64,000 nt of DNA from Pseudomonas fluorescens (GTDB lineage Bacteria > Pseudomonadota > Gammaproteobacteria > Pseudomonadales > Pseudomonadaceae). The DNA lies in the NCBI RefSeq assembly GCF_902498195.1, contig NZ_CABVIY010000009.1:186001-250000 (forward strand), written 5' to 3'. A model generated the notes under the pieces. That model saw only the letters and a program-made list of their open reading frames with translations. It had not been told where the DNA came from and ran no database searches. The translations under genes were made by a program, and so were the position numbers. Position 1 is the first letter of the stretch. Each line of letters begins with the position of its first letter. Positions 16,127 through 23,886 of the stretch are shown in pieces.

Positions 16127-17038
16127 TCAGCGTGGCAGATGCTCCATCAGGAAATCGATAAATGCCCGCACTTTCAGCGGCATATGGCGGCTTTGCGGAT
16201 AGAGCAAGGTAAACGGCCGCGAACGTCCACCGTAGGGCTTGAGCACTTCCACCAGGGCGCCATCGGCCAGTTCCTTTTCAACGATAAAGCGATAGGTCTG
16301 AAACAGCCCCGCACCGTGTTTCGCCAACGTCACGCCACCCAACACGTCGTCGGAACAGCTCAAGTTGCCCTCGGCCAGGATCTCGCGCTGGACGCCATTG
16401 TCATTGAACAACCAGGCAATGCGCCGACCGCTGCTGGGCAGTTCGTACTGAATGCATTCGTGCTGTTGCAGGTCATCGAGGGTTTGCGGGGTGCCGGCTC
16501 GCTTGAGGTAGTCGGGGCTGGCAATCATCACCAGGGCGGCGTCCTCCAGCTGCCGGGCGATCAGGCCGGAATCAGGAATCGCGCGCACGCGAATCGCCAT
16601 GTCATAGCCTTCACCGACGAAATCGATGTTGCGGTTGCTGATGTGCGACTCGACCTTCACCGCCGGAAAGCGCGCGCGAAAGGCCGGTAACAGCGGCAGG
16701 ATCCGGTGGTGGGCGTAGGTGGTCGGAATACTGATGCGCAGCGTCCCGGACGGCACCTGCTGTTGGCCCATGACTTCGCGCTGGGCTTCCACCAGTTGCG
16801 CCAATGCCTGGCGGCATTCTTCGTAGTATCGGCGACCGCTGTCAGTCAGATTGACGCTGCGGGTCGTGCGCGCAAACAGCCGCACCCCCAGCCGTTCCTC
16901 CATGCGCGACACCGAGCGGCTCACCGCAGCCGGCGTGACACCTGCCACCAGCGCGGCCGCGGTGAAACTGCCGGCCTCGGCGGCCAGGCAAAACAGCTCG
17001 ATGCTGCCCAATTGAAGATCGTCGAATTGTCGCTGCAT
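16127..17038 (-). CDS. LysR-family transcriptional regulator
   Basis: A 303-residue LysR protein. The N-terminal helix-turn-helix is FCLAAEAGSFTAAALVAGVTPAAVSRSV (recognition part TPAAVSRSVSRME), followed by the linker helix and an effector domain that begins GTLRISIPTTYAHHRILPLLP. It is divergently transcribed from the tautomerase gene at 17159, 120 bases away, which is the usual arrangement for a LysR regulator and its target. The effector is not predictable. Confidence 0.9.
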   Translation of the reverse strand: MQRQFDDLQLGSIELFCLAAEAGSFTAAALVAGVTPAAVSRSVSRMEERLGVRLFARTTRSVNLTDSGRRYYEECRQALAQLVEAQREVMGQQQVPSGTLRISIPTTYAHHRILPLLPAFRARFPAVKVESHISNRNIDFVGEGYDMAIRVRAIPDSGLIARQLEDAALVMIASPDYLKRAGTPQTLDDLQQHECIQYELPSSGRRIAWLFNDNGVQREILAEGNLSCSDDVLGGVTLAKHGAGLFQTYRFIVEKELADGALVEVLKPYGGRSRPFTLLYPQSRHMPLKVRAFIDFLMEHLPR

Positions 17039-17158
17039 GATTAATTACACCGGGGATCAAATTAAGTGCGTGAAACAGTATTTATCAGATGCTCGCACAC
17101 AGATACAGTGAGCTTCCGTTGGTAAGCCTTTCTTAATCAGTCGAGCAGGAGAAGCAGC

Positions 17159-17365
17159 ATGCCTTTCGTCAGCGTTCGTATTACCCGTGACGGTGTGACC
17201 CGTGAGCAGAAAGCCCAGGTCATCGCCGAAATCACCGAGACCCTGCAGCGCGTGCTCGGCAAACCGCCGGAGCTGACCCACATCGTGATCGAGGAAATCG
17301 ACACCGATAACTGGGGGTACAAGGGCATTACCACGACGGAGTTTCGGAAAAATCAGCCGGGGTGA
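17159..17365 (+). CDS. 4-oxalocrotonate tautomerase family protein
   Basis: A 68-residue tautomerase. The Pro that becomes the catalytic N-terminus after Met removal is present (MPFVSVRIT), and the second half has VIEEIDTDNWGYKG like other short members that assemble as hexamers or dimers. CAGGAG lies eight bases before ATG. The natural substrate is unknown; the divergent LysR regulator suggests an inducible aromatic or enol-acid pathway step. A strong terminator follows at 17385. Confidence 0.88.
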   Translation: MPFVSVRITRDGVTREQKAQVIAEITETLQRVLGKPPELTHIVIEEIDTDNWGYKGITTTEFRKNQPG

Positions 17366-17384
17366 TTGTGGCCCAAGGCTAGAC

Positions 17385-17409
17385 AGCCGTCCTTGTGACG
17401 GCTTTTTTG
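17385..17409 (+). terminator. Rho-independent terminator of the tautomerase gene
   Basis: AGCCGTC, a five-base loop, GACGGCT and a T run. Stem, T run and the following GTGGGCG are repeated exactly, in inverted orientation, at 18442-18472. Confidence 0.9.
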
Positions 17410-17568
17410 TGGGCGATGGGAAAGGATTGCTTACGAACTACAAGGTCCAACAGCGGGACCGACCGCTAGGCTCTGAGGCGTATTTTCAGTTTGGCGATGT
17501 GAGCCGGTGATCGGGTTTTACAAGGAGCGTCGAATTTACGGGTTCAATAACCTAACGGATGGGTTAGC

Positions 17569-17997
17569 ATGAGAATATTCAGCTACAAAGGGCTTTCGGT
17601 GGCGATCCTGTTGCGTGATGAGCATTGTCCGCCTCACGCACATGTGGAGGCGGGCACGTGGAGTGCGAGGTTCAGGTTCACCTTCTGGCACAACGGTGTC
17701 GAGCTCTGGGATGTGGTCCCGCTTTCGCGTCGACCACCGTTGGCGGTGCTTGAGGGGGTGCGCCAGTCGCTCAAGCAACCGGCCCATTTGCTGCGTGCTC
17801 GTGACATCTGGTGGCGAAAATTACAGACGGTTTGCCTTGATAATCAATTGTGGGACTGGCACAGCAACGAAGTCGTCGCGGTGAAAAGAGTCGTCAGCAC
17901 GGCCAACATCATTGGATCGGCTCGCTACGAACCTGAAACGAACACGACGCGATTGTTTCTGGCAGGTGCACAGAAATGTGTGGAGATCGAGTTATGA
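17569..17997 (+). CDS. DUF4160-type protein, possible toxin-like partner
   Basis: A 142-residue protein whose N-terminus carries the DUF4160 hallmark DEHCPPHAHVEAG preceded by SVAILL. The remainder is longer than the usual 80-100 residue members and contains a Trp-rich segment (RDIWWRKLQ, QLWDWHS). Its stop overlaps the start of the next gene as ATGA, so the two are translationally coupled. DUF4160 and DUF2442 genes are commonly found side by side; a toxin-antitoxin role has been suggested by this pairing but is not shown here. The pair sits between two inverted near-identical terminators. Confidence 0.75.
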   Translation: MRIFSYKGLSVAILLRDEHCPPHAHVEAGTWSARFRFTFWHNGVELWDVVPLSRRPPLAVLEGVRQSLKQPAHLLRARDIWWRKLQTVCLDNQLWDWHSNEVVAVKRVVSTANIIGSARYEPETNTTRLFLAGAQKCVEIEL

Positions 17998-18440
17998 AAA
18001 CAGTGAAGGTCAAGGTTCAGCCTGATAGGCCCGTGACAGAAAGTCGCCTGGACGAAGCCATCAGGCGTGGGCAAATGCGCAGAAACAACAGCCTCCAGGC
18101 GACGGCAGTCAAGTTTATTGCCCCGTGCCTGGCCATCAGCTTCGAAGATGGCAGCGGCGTCTTGCTGCCTGTTGCGAATTATCCTGAGTTCGATGATTTC
18201 GAGGCCGAGGATTTTGCCCGCCTGACCGTTGGTTTCGCCGGTACAGCACTCTGCCATGAAGGCAAGGACCTGGATGTGTCTCTCGCAGGCATGATTTCGG
18301 CGAGCCAGTCATTGATGACCATGGCCGCCTCGTTGATTGCCTCACGCAATGGTCGCCAGAGCAGCGCCGCCAAGGCTGAAGCCGCTCGGGCCAATGGCAA
18401 GAAAGGCGGACGGCCGCACAAGGTCGACGTCGTGCTTTGA
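17994..18440 (+). CDS. DUF2442-type protein with a basic GGRP tail
   Basis: A 148-residue protein. The middle (about residues 38-90) reads like DUF2442: AISFEDGSGVLLPVANYPEF followed by an acidic block and DLDVSLAGMI. The C-terminal 30 residues are Ala/Lys-rich and end NGKKGGRPHKVD, similar to an AT-hook core and possibly DNA-binding. Its start overlaps the stop of the DUF4160 gene. If the pair is a toxin-antitoxin unit this would be the DNA-binding partner, though the order (second) is less usual for an antitoxin. Confidence 0.75.
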   Translation: MKTVKVKVQPDRPVTESRLDEAIRRGQMRRNNSLQATAVKFIAPCLAISFEDGSGVLLPVANYPEFDDFEAEDFARLTVGFAGTALCHEGKDLDVSLAGMISASQSLMTMAASLIASRNGRQSSAAKAEAARANGKKGGRPHKVDVVL

Positions 18441-18447
18441 ACGCCCA

Positions 18448-18472
18448 CAAAAAAGCCGTCGTGATGACGGCT
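18448..18472 (-). terminator. Rho-independent terminator of trmA
   Basis: Read on the minus strand: AGCCGTC, loop ATCAC, GACGGCT, T run, then GTGGGCG. It can also end the DUF2442 transcript on the plus strand. It is the inverted counterpart of the terminator at 17385-17409. Confidence 0.85.
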
Positions 18473-18494
18473 GATTTGTTTGTGGCATCTGCAA

Positions 18495-19574
18495 TCACCG
18501 CCGGGTCAACAACACCCCGGATTCCATGTGATGCGTCCACGGGAACTGGTCGAACATCGCGCATTGGGTGATGCGGTGGGTGTCGTGCAGTTGGGCGATG
18601 TTGGCCGCCAGGGTCTCCGGGTTGCAGGAGATGTAGAGGATGTTGTCGAAACGCCGGGTCAGTTCGCAGGTGTCCGGGTCCATGCCGGCGCGTGGCGGGT
18701 CGACGAAGACGCTACCGAATTCGTAGCTTTTCAGGTCGATGCCGTGCAGGCGACGGAACGGACGCACTTCGTTCAGCGCTTCGGTCAGTTCTTCGGCGGA
18801 CAGGCGCACCAGCGTGACGTTATCCACAGCGTTTTCGCTGAGGTTGCTCAATGCCGCGTTGACCGAAGTCTTGCTGATTTCGGTGGCCAGCACTTTGCGC
18901 ACGCGGGTGGCGAGCGGCAGGGTGAAGTTGCCGTTGCCGCAGTACAGCTCCAGCAAGTCGTCGGCGCGATCACCGAGCGCGTCATACGCCCAGTTGAGCA
19001 TCTTCTGGTTCACGGTGCCGTTGGGTTGGGTGAACGCGCCTTCGGGTTGGCGATAGCTGAAGGTGCGACCGCCGACATCCAGTTTCTCGACCACGTAATC
19101 GTGACCGATGACTTCGCGCTTGCCCTTGGAACGGCCGATGATGCTGACGTTCAAGTCGGCCGCCAGTTTCGTGGCCGCCGCATGCCAGTGCTCGTCCAGC
19201 GGGCGGTGATAGCACAAGGTGATCATCGCATCGCCGGCCAACGTGGTCAGGAACTCCACCTGAAACAGCTTGTGGCTCAGGGCCGAACTGGCCTGCCACG
19301 CCGCCTTGAGCTGCGGCATCAACTGGTTGATGCGCAGGCTGGCGATCGGGAACTCTTCGATCAGGATCGGTGTGCGTTTGTCTTCCTGGGAAAACATCGC
19401 GTAGTGGCGCTCGCCGGCTTCACGCCACAGGCGGAATTCGGCGCGCAGGCGGAAATTCTGCAGAGGCGAGTCGAAAACGACCGGCTCCGGCGCGTCGAAC
19501 GGCGCCAGCAGGTCACGCAGGCGCGTGACCTTGTCTTCGAGTTGAGCGGCGTAGGCCTGGGAATCAAAAGTCAT
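18495..19574 (-). CDS. trmA: tRNA (uracil-5-)-methyltransferase
   Basis: A 359-residue SAM-dependent enzyme that makes m5U54 in the T-loop of tRNA. Motifs: ELYCGNGNFTLPLA for SAM binding, FVDPPRAGMD, and the catalytic nucleophile in YISCNPETLAAN. Start ATG 19574 overlaps the stop of the upstream permease gene by four bases (ATGA), so translation is coupled; the four extra codons up to 19586 are rejected. Length fits TrmA (about 360 residues). Confidence 0.95.
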   Translation of the reverse strand: MTFDSQAYAAQLEDKVTRLRDLLAPFDAPEPVVFDSPLQNFRLRAEFRLWREAGERHYAMFSQEDKRTPILIEEFPIASLRINQLMPQLKAAWQASSALSHKLFQVEFLTTLAGDAMITLCYHRPLDEHWHAAATKLAADLNVSIIGRSKGKREVIGHDYVVEKLDVGGRTFSYRQPEGAFTQPNGTVNQKMLNWAYDALGDRADDLLELYCGNGNFTLPLATRVRKVLATEISKTSVNAALSNLSENAVDNVTLVRLSAEELTEALNEVRPFRRLHGIDLKSYEFGSVFVDPPRAGMDPDTCELTRRFDNILYISCNPETLAANIAQLHDTHRITQCAMFDQFPWTHHMESGVLLTRR

Positions 19575-20866
19575 GCGTTGAACCAACCCAGCTTGATCAC
19601 GAACAGAATCGACAGGATCACCAGCGCCGGATTCAGCTCACGGCCGCGTCCGGACATCAACTTGATCGCGGTCCAGGCAATGAAACCGAAGGCGATGCCG
19701 TTGGCGATGGAATACGTGAACGGCATGGCCAGGGCGGTGATTACCACCGGCGCGGCCACCGTAATGTCGTCCCAGTCTATTTCGGCCAGGCCGGATGTCA
19801 TCAGCACGGCGACGAACAGCAGCGCCGGCGCGGTGGCAAAGGCCGGGACGCTGGCGGCCAGTGGCGAGAAGAACAGGGCCAGCAGGAACAGGATCGCCAC
19901 AACGATGGCGGTCAGGCCGGTGCGGCCACCGGCACTCACGCCCGCGGCGGATTCGATGTAGCTGGTGGTGGTCGAGGTGCCCAGCAGGGAGCCGGCCATC
20001 GCAGCGGTACTGTCGGCGATCAGGGCCCGGCCCATTTTCGGCATATGGCCGTCCTTGCCCATCAGGCCGGCGCGCTTGGCGACGCCGATCAGAGTGCCGG
20101 AGTTGTCGAACAGATCGACGAACAGGAAGGCGAAAATCACGCTGACCAGACCGATGTCCAGCGCGCCCTTGATGTCCAGTTGCAGGAAGGTCGGCGCCAG
20201 CGAAGGTGGCATCGACATCACGCCGCCGAACGGGGTGAAGCCCATGACGATGGAAATGATGGTCACCACCAGGATGCCGATCAGCACCGCACCGCGCACG
20301 GCCAGGGCTTCGAGGGCGACGATCAGGGCGAAGCCGAGGGTGGCGAGGATCGGTGCCGGTTGTTTCAGGTCACCGAGGCCGACCATGGTCGCCGGGTTGC
20401 TGACCACGATGCCGGCGTTATGCAGGGCGATCAGTGCCAGGAACAGGCCGATACCGGCGGCAATCGCCGAACGCAGCGGCAGCGGGATGCTGTTGATGAT
20501 CCATTCACGGATGCGGAAGATCGACAGCAGGAAGAAGCACACGGCCGAGATGAATACCGCACCCAGCGCCACTTGCCAGGTGTGGCCCATGTGCAGGACC
20601 ACGGTGTAGGTAAAGAAGGCGTTCAGGCCCATGCCCGGTGCGAGGGCGATCGGGTAGTTGGCGATCAGGCCCATGGTCGCGGAGCCGATGGCGGCTGCCA
20701 GGCAGGTGGCGACGAACACCGCGCCCTTGTCCATGCCGGTCTCGCCGAGGATGCTCGGGTTGACGAACAGAATGTAGGCCATGGCCAAAAAGGTCGTGAC
20801 GCCCGCCAGAATCTCGGTGCGTACGTTGGTGTTGTGTGCCTTGAGTTGAAACAGCCTTTCCAGCAT
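19571..20866 (-). CDS. NCS2-family purine permease (AzgA/AdeP type)
   Basis: A 431-residue membrane protein with the order of segments of the AzgA-like branch of nucleobase transporters. It begins LERLFQLKAHNTNVRTEI, and has ATCLAAAIGSATMGL, PGMGLNAFFTYTVV and TSTTTSYIESAAGVSAGGRTG, all characteristic of adenine/guanine/hypoxanthine:proton symporters. It forms an operon with trmA through a four-base overlap; the functional link (purine uptake and tRNA methylation) is not obvious. Confidence 0.9.
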   Translation of the reverse strand: MLERLFQLKAHNTNVRTEILAGVTTFLAMAYILFVNPSILGETGMDKGAVFVATCLAAAIGSATMGLIANYPIALAPGMGLNAFFTYTVVLHMGHTWQVALGAVFISAVCFFLLSIFRIREWIINSIPLPLRSAIAAGIGLFLALIALHNAGIVVSNPATMVGLGDLKQPAPILATLGFALIVALEALAVRGAVLIGILVVTIISIVMGFTPFGGVMSMPPSLAPTFLQLDIKGALDIGLVSVIFAFLFVDLFDNSGTLIGVAKRAGLMGKDGHMPKMGRALIADSTAAMAGSLLGTSTTTSYIESAAGVSAGGRTGLTAIVVAILFLLALFFSPLAASVPAFATAPALLFVAVLMTSGLAEIDWDDITVAAPVVITALAMPFTYSIANGIAFGFIAWTAIKLMSGRGRELNPALVILSILFVIKLGWFNA

Positions 20867-21097
20867 GTCTGCTCCCCGTGGCGCGCCCGGCGCCGTGAAT
20901 GTATCGACCTCAACAGCAAAGCACAGACCACTGCGGGCGCCTGGGAATTTTCTGCGGGTCGGAAAAAGCCGCGCATCATACCAGTAGCACAGGGTTATGG
21001 CTGCTTATGGCGGTGATCGTCGTCGATGTTTTGCGTTGCGCTCGAGTCAGCCATACTGCACGCCGGTTTTCGGGGTGATTTTCTGGGTGGAAAGTGC

Positions 21098-21535
21098 ATG
21101 AAAAATGTTCTGTGGAGCTTGATGGCTTGGCTGCTGGGGGCTCAAGCCGCCCTGGCGGCCTCGGCACCGCCGTTGACCCAGCTGAAAGTGCTCAAGGTCG
21201 AGTCGCCGGGCTGTGGTTTTGAGTCGATTGACGAAGGGCAGGCGCAGACGCGCTGCAATCACAGTGGCCCGAACATCAGGATCTACGTGCTGGAAGTGGG
21301 CTATGGGCGCAGCCAGCCTCATGTCGCCCTGGACGGCTTCGAGGTGAACGGCACCCGCACGCCGGTCTGTGCCTACGATAACGGCAACCTGACCGAGTGC
21401 ACCGCCGGCCGGAAAACCGTCGGTAATGTGTACATTTTCGATCTGGCTGGCAAACAGGAAGGCACCTTCACCTTCAGCAACACCTCCCTCAATGCACCGG
21501 GCAACACGATGTCGACGCAGCTCTACATCAAGTAG
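21098..21535 (+). CDS. Secreted or periplasmic hypothetical protein, possibly DUF4879
   Basis: A 145-residue protein with a clear signal peptide (MKNVLWSLMAWLLGAQAALA, cleavage likely after ALA-A). The mature part has four Cys (SPGCGF, TRCNHS, PVCAYD, TECTAG) that could form two disulfides and is otherwise beta-rich. I have a weak recollection of similar proteins labelled DUF4879. ATG 21098 is chosen because it begins the signal peptide; the frame is open upstream to 21026. No operon partner. Confidence 0.7.
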   Translation: MKNVLWSLMAWLLGAQAALAASAPPLTQLKVLKVESPGCGFESIDEGQAQTRCNHSGPNIRIYVLEVGYGRSQPHVALDGFEVNGTRTPVCAYDNGNLTECTAGRKTVGNVYIFDLAGKQEGTFTFSNTSLNAPGNTMSTQLYIK

Positions 21536-21603
21536 CGTCCGGGCCTCGAACAAGGGTAAGGAAAGCTGACTACGCTTCAAGGATCATTCCGTGGATAGCA
21601 CTC

Positions 21604-22155
21604 ATGACCTTTAGAGCTTTGATTACCCTCGCCGAGGGCATTGATGACCTGCAAGCGGTCACCCTGGTCGATGTGCTGCGCCGCGCCAAGGTAGAGGTGG
21701 TGGTGGCCAGCATCGAAGGACGGCGCATGCTCACCTGCGCCCGCGGTACTCGCCTGACCACCGACGCCATGCTGGTGGACTTGCTCGCCCAGCCCTTCGA
21801 CCTGATTGTCCTGCCGGGCGGTGCCGTGGGGGCGCAACACCTGGCGGCCCATCAACCCCTGCAACAACTGATCAAGGACCAGGCCGCGGCCGGTCGCCTG
21901 TTCGCCGGCATCGCCGAAGCCCCGGCGCTGGCGCTGCAAACCTATGGCGTGTTGCGCCAGCGGCGTATGACCTGCCTGCCTTCGGCCAGTCATCAACTCT
22001 CGGGCTGCAACTTCGTCGATCAACCGGTGGTGGTCGATGGCAACTGCATCACCGCCCAGGGCTCGGGCGCCGCGCTGGCATTTGCCCTGGCGCTGGTGGA
22101 GCAGCTGTGTGGCAAAGCCGCGCGGGCGGCGGTGGCAGGGGAGTTGGTTGTTTAG
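21604..22155 (+). CDS. DJ-1/PfpI-family protein lacking the catalytic Cys and Glu
   Basis: A 183-residue DJ-1/YajL-like protein. The fold signatures LPGGAVGAQHLA (residues 70-81) and AVTLVDVLRRAKVEVVVAS align well with YajL and DJ-1. However, the nucleophile elbow reads GIAEAP where active members have ICAxP, so residue 104 is Ala in place of Cys106 of DJ-1, and the partner Glu18 is Gln17. Cys45 corresponds to DJ-1 Cys46. It is therefore unlikely to be a standard glyoxalase or deglycase. It stands alone, convergent with the MFS gene. Confidence 0.85.
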   Translation: MTFRALITLAEGIDDLQAVTLVDVLRRAKVEVVVASIEGRRMLTCARGTRLTTDAMLVDLLAQPFDLIVLPGGAVGAQHLAAHQPLQQLIKDQAAAGRLFAGIAEAPALALQTYGVLRQRRMTCLPSASHQLSGCNFVDQPVVVDGNCITAQGSGAALAFALALVEQLCGKAARAAVAGELVV

Positions 22156-22160
22156 AACAA

Positions 22161-23402
22161 TCAGACCTTCGCTTCTTCTTTCACCGGCACATGCATCCGG
22201 TCACGCTGGGCCAGGGTCGGGAACAGCTTGATCCAGGTCCCGGTCACCACCAGCGTGCCGATGCCGCCCATGACCACCGCCGGCACGGTGCCGAACCAGT
22301 GGGCGGTCAGGCCCGATTCGAATTCGCCCAACTGGTTCGACGCGCCGATGAACAGGCCGTTCACCGCGCTGACCCGGCCGCGCATTTCGTCCGGGGTTTC
22401 CAGCTGCACGAAAGAGGCGCGGATGACCATGCTGATCATGTCCGCGGCACCCAATACCACCAGCACCGCCAGCGAAAACCAGAACGAGGTCGACAGGCCG
22501 AAGGCGATGGTGGCGACGCCGAATACGCCCACGGCGGTAAACATCACACGTCCGACATTGCGCTCCACGGCGAACCTTGCCAGGTACAGCGACATCAACA
22601 ACGCCCCCACCGCCGGCGCCGAACGCAGCAGGCCCAAGCCCCAGGGACCGGTGAGCAGAATGTCCTTGGCGAACACCGGCAACAACGCCGTCGCACCGCC
22701 GAGCAGGACGGCGAACAGGTCCAGGGAAATCGCCCCAAGAATGTCCGGCCTGCTGCGAATGAATCGGATCCCGGCCAGCAGCGAGTCCAGGGTGGCCTTG
22801 CCCTTGTTCAAGGGAGTCTGGCGCGCCGGCAGGTTGAGCATCAGCGTGCAGGCGATGAGGTAGAGGATCACGGTCGGGCCATAGACCCACACGCTGCCGA
22901 AGGCATAGAGCAGACCGCCGAGTGCTGGGGCGACGATGGTTGCCGATTGCTGGGCCGATTGCGCGGCGGCGACGGCCCGGGGGAACAGGGTGCCGGGCAC
23001 GATGCTCGGCAGCAAGGCCTGGGTGGTCGGCATTTCGAAGGAGCGGGCGGCGCCGAGCAGGAACGCGAGGATGAAGATCATTTCCCGGGTGACATGGTCG
23101 GTAGCACTGCCAATGGCCAGCGACAGGGCGATCAGCGCTTGCAGGGACTGGCAGATCGCCGCGACCTTGCGCCGGTCGTAGCGATCCGCGACGTGCCCGG
23201 TGTGCAGCATGAACAGCACACGCGGGGCGAACTCGACCAACCCCACCAGACCCAGATCGAGCACGTTGCCGGTCAGTTGGTAGAGGTTCCAGCCGATGGC
23301 CACGGTGAGCATCTGGAAGCCGCTGGCGGTGAAAACCCGGGCCAGCCAGAACGCGAGGAAAGGGCGGTGGTGACGTAACAGCAAAGGCTCTTGGCTGGGC
23401 AT
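22161..23402 (-). CDS. MFS transporter, DHA3/EntS-like exporter
   Basis: A 413-residue transporter with about twelve membrane segments. The loop GHVADRYDRRKV is the MFS motif A of the DHA3 branch, which includes EntS (enterobactin exporter) and macrolide exporters; LLRSAPAVGALLMSL also fits. ATG 23402 is chosen because the first helix begins shortly after it; upstream sequence to 23507 is not hydrophobic. It ends five bases from the convergent DJ-1-like gene. Substrate unknown. Confidence 0.88.
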   Translation of the reverse strand: MPSQEPLLLRHHRPFLAFWLARVFTASGFQMLTVAIGWNLYQLTGNVLDLGLVGLVEFAPRVLFMLHTGHVADRYDRRKVAAICQSLQALIALSLAIGSATDHVTREMIFILAFLLGAARSFEMPTTQALLPSIVPGTLFPRAVAAAQSAQQSATIVAPALGGLLYAFGSVWVYGPTVILYLIACTLMLNLPARQTPLNKGKATLDSLLAGIRFIRSRPDILGAISLDLFAVLLGGATALLPVFAKDILLTGPWGLGLLRSAPAVGALLMSLYLARFAVERNVGRVMFTAVGVFGVATIAFGLSTSFWFSLAVLVVLGAADMISMVIRASFVQLETPDEMRGRVSAVNGLFIGASNQLGEFESGLTAHWFGTVPAVVMGGIGTLVVTGTWIKLFPTLAQRDRMHVPVKEEAKV

Positions 23403-23515
23403 TTGAAGGCAAATCTGGGGAGAGGGGAGGCGTGAGGTTATCACCAGCCTGTAACAAAAAGTTGCTGGATTTGAAAATTTCATTAGCCAGACATCGATTT
23501 CTGCCACGGGACAAA

Positions 23516-23613
23516 TCCCTGTGGGAGCGGGCTTGCTCGCGAAGGCGCAGTGTCAGTCGACATCAATGGTGGATGTACCGACCCCTTCGCGAGCAAGCCC
23601 GCTCCCACAGGGA
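23516..23613. repeat. REP doublet (GTGGGAGCGGGCTTGCTCGCGAA class)
   Basis: Perfect 30-base arms at 23516-23545 and 23584-23613 around a 38-base loop, in the 484-base region between the divergent MFS gene and cioA. The same arm class occurs at 35170, 41371, 47366, 55361 and 59672. Confidence 0.9.
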
Positions 23614-23711
23614 TGTGTATCGACCTGTTTCCCCAGCCATGAGGCAACTTGTCACGCGGCAAAAGACCACGCGGTTCAAGGCCGGAAATGGGACTACTCT
23701 TTCAACGTTGA

Positions 23712-23725
23712 TTGATCCAGATCAA
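23712..23725. promoter_or_regulatory. ANR/FNR box upstream of cioA
   Basis: TTGATCCAGATCAA is an exact match to the TTGATnnnnATCAA consensus, 162 bases before the cioA start. In P. aeruginosa cioAB is known to be repressed by ANR at low oxygen, so a repressor role is expected. No -10/-35 pair was assigned in this region. Confidence 0.75.
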
Positions 23726-23886
23726 ACCCCGCCCGGGAATTGATCCGGTGGCCGCAAGGCCAGACGCCCTGCGTTGTGATGCTTGCAATAAAAAGAACGA
23801 ATTCGAATTCGCCGCACTCCATAACCGTGGGGACCGAGGATGCAGGTTTCCAGCCCGCAGCCGTACTACCTGACAGAGGAAGACTT

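Noticed and set aside
22107..23378. 423-codon plus-strand frame over the DHA3 MFS gene
   Set aside because: Antisense shadow; Gln/Arg/His-rich composition with no family signal.
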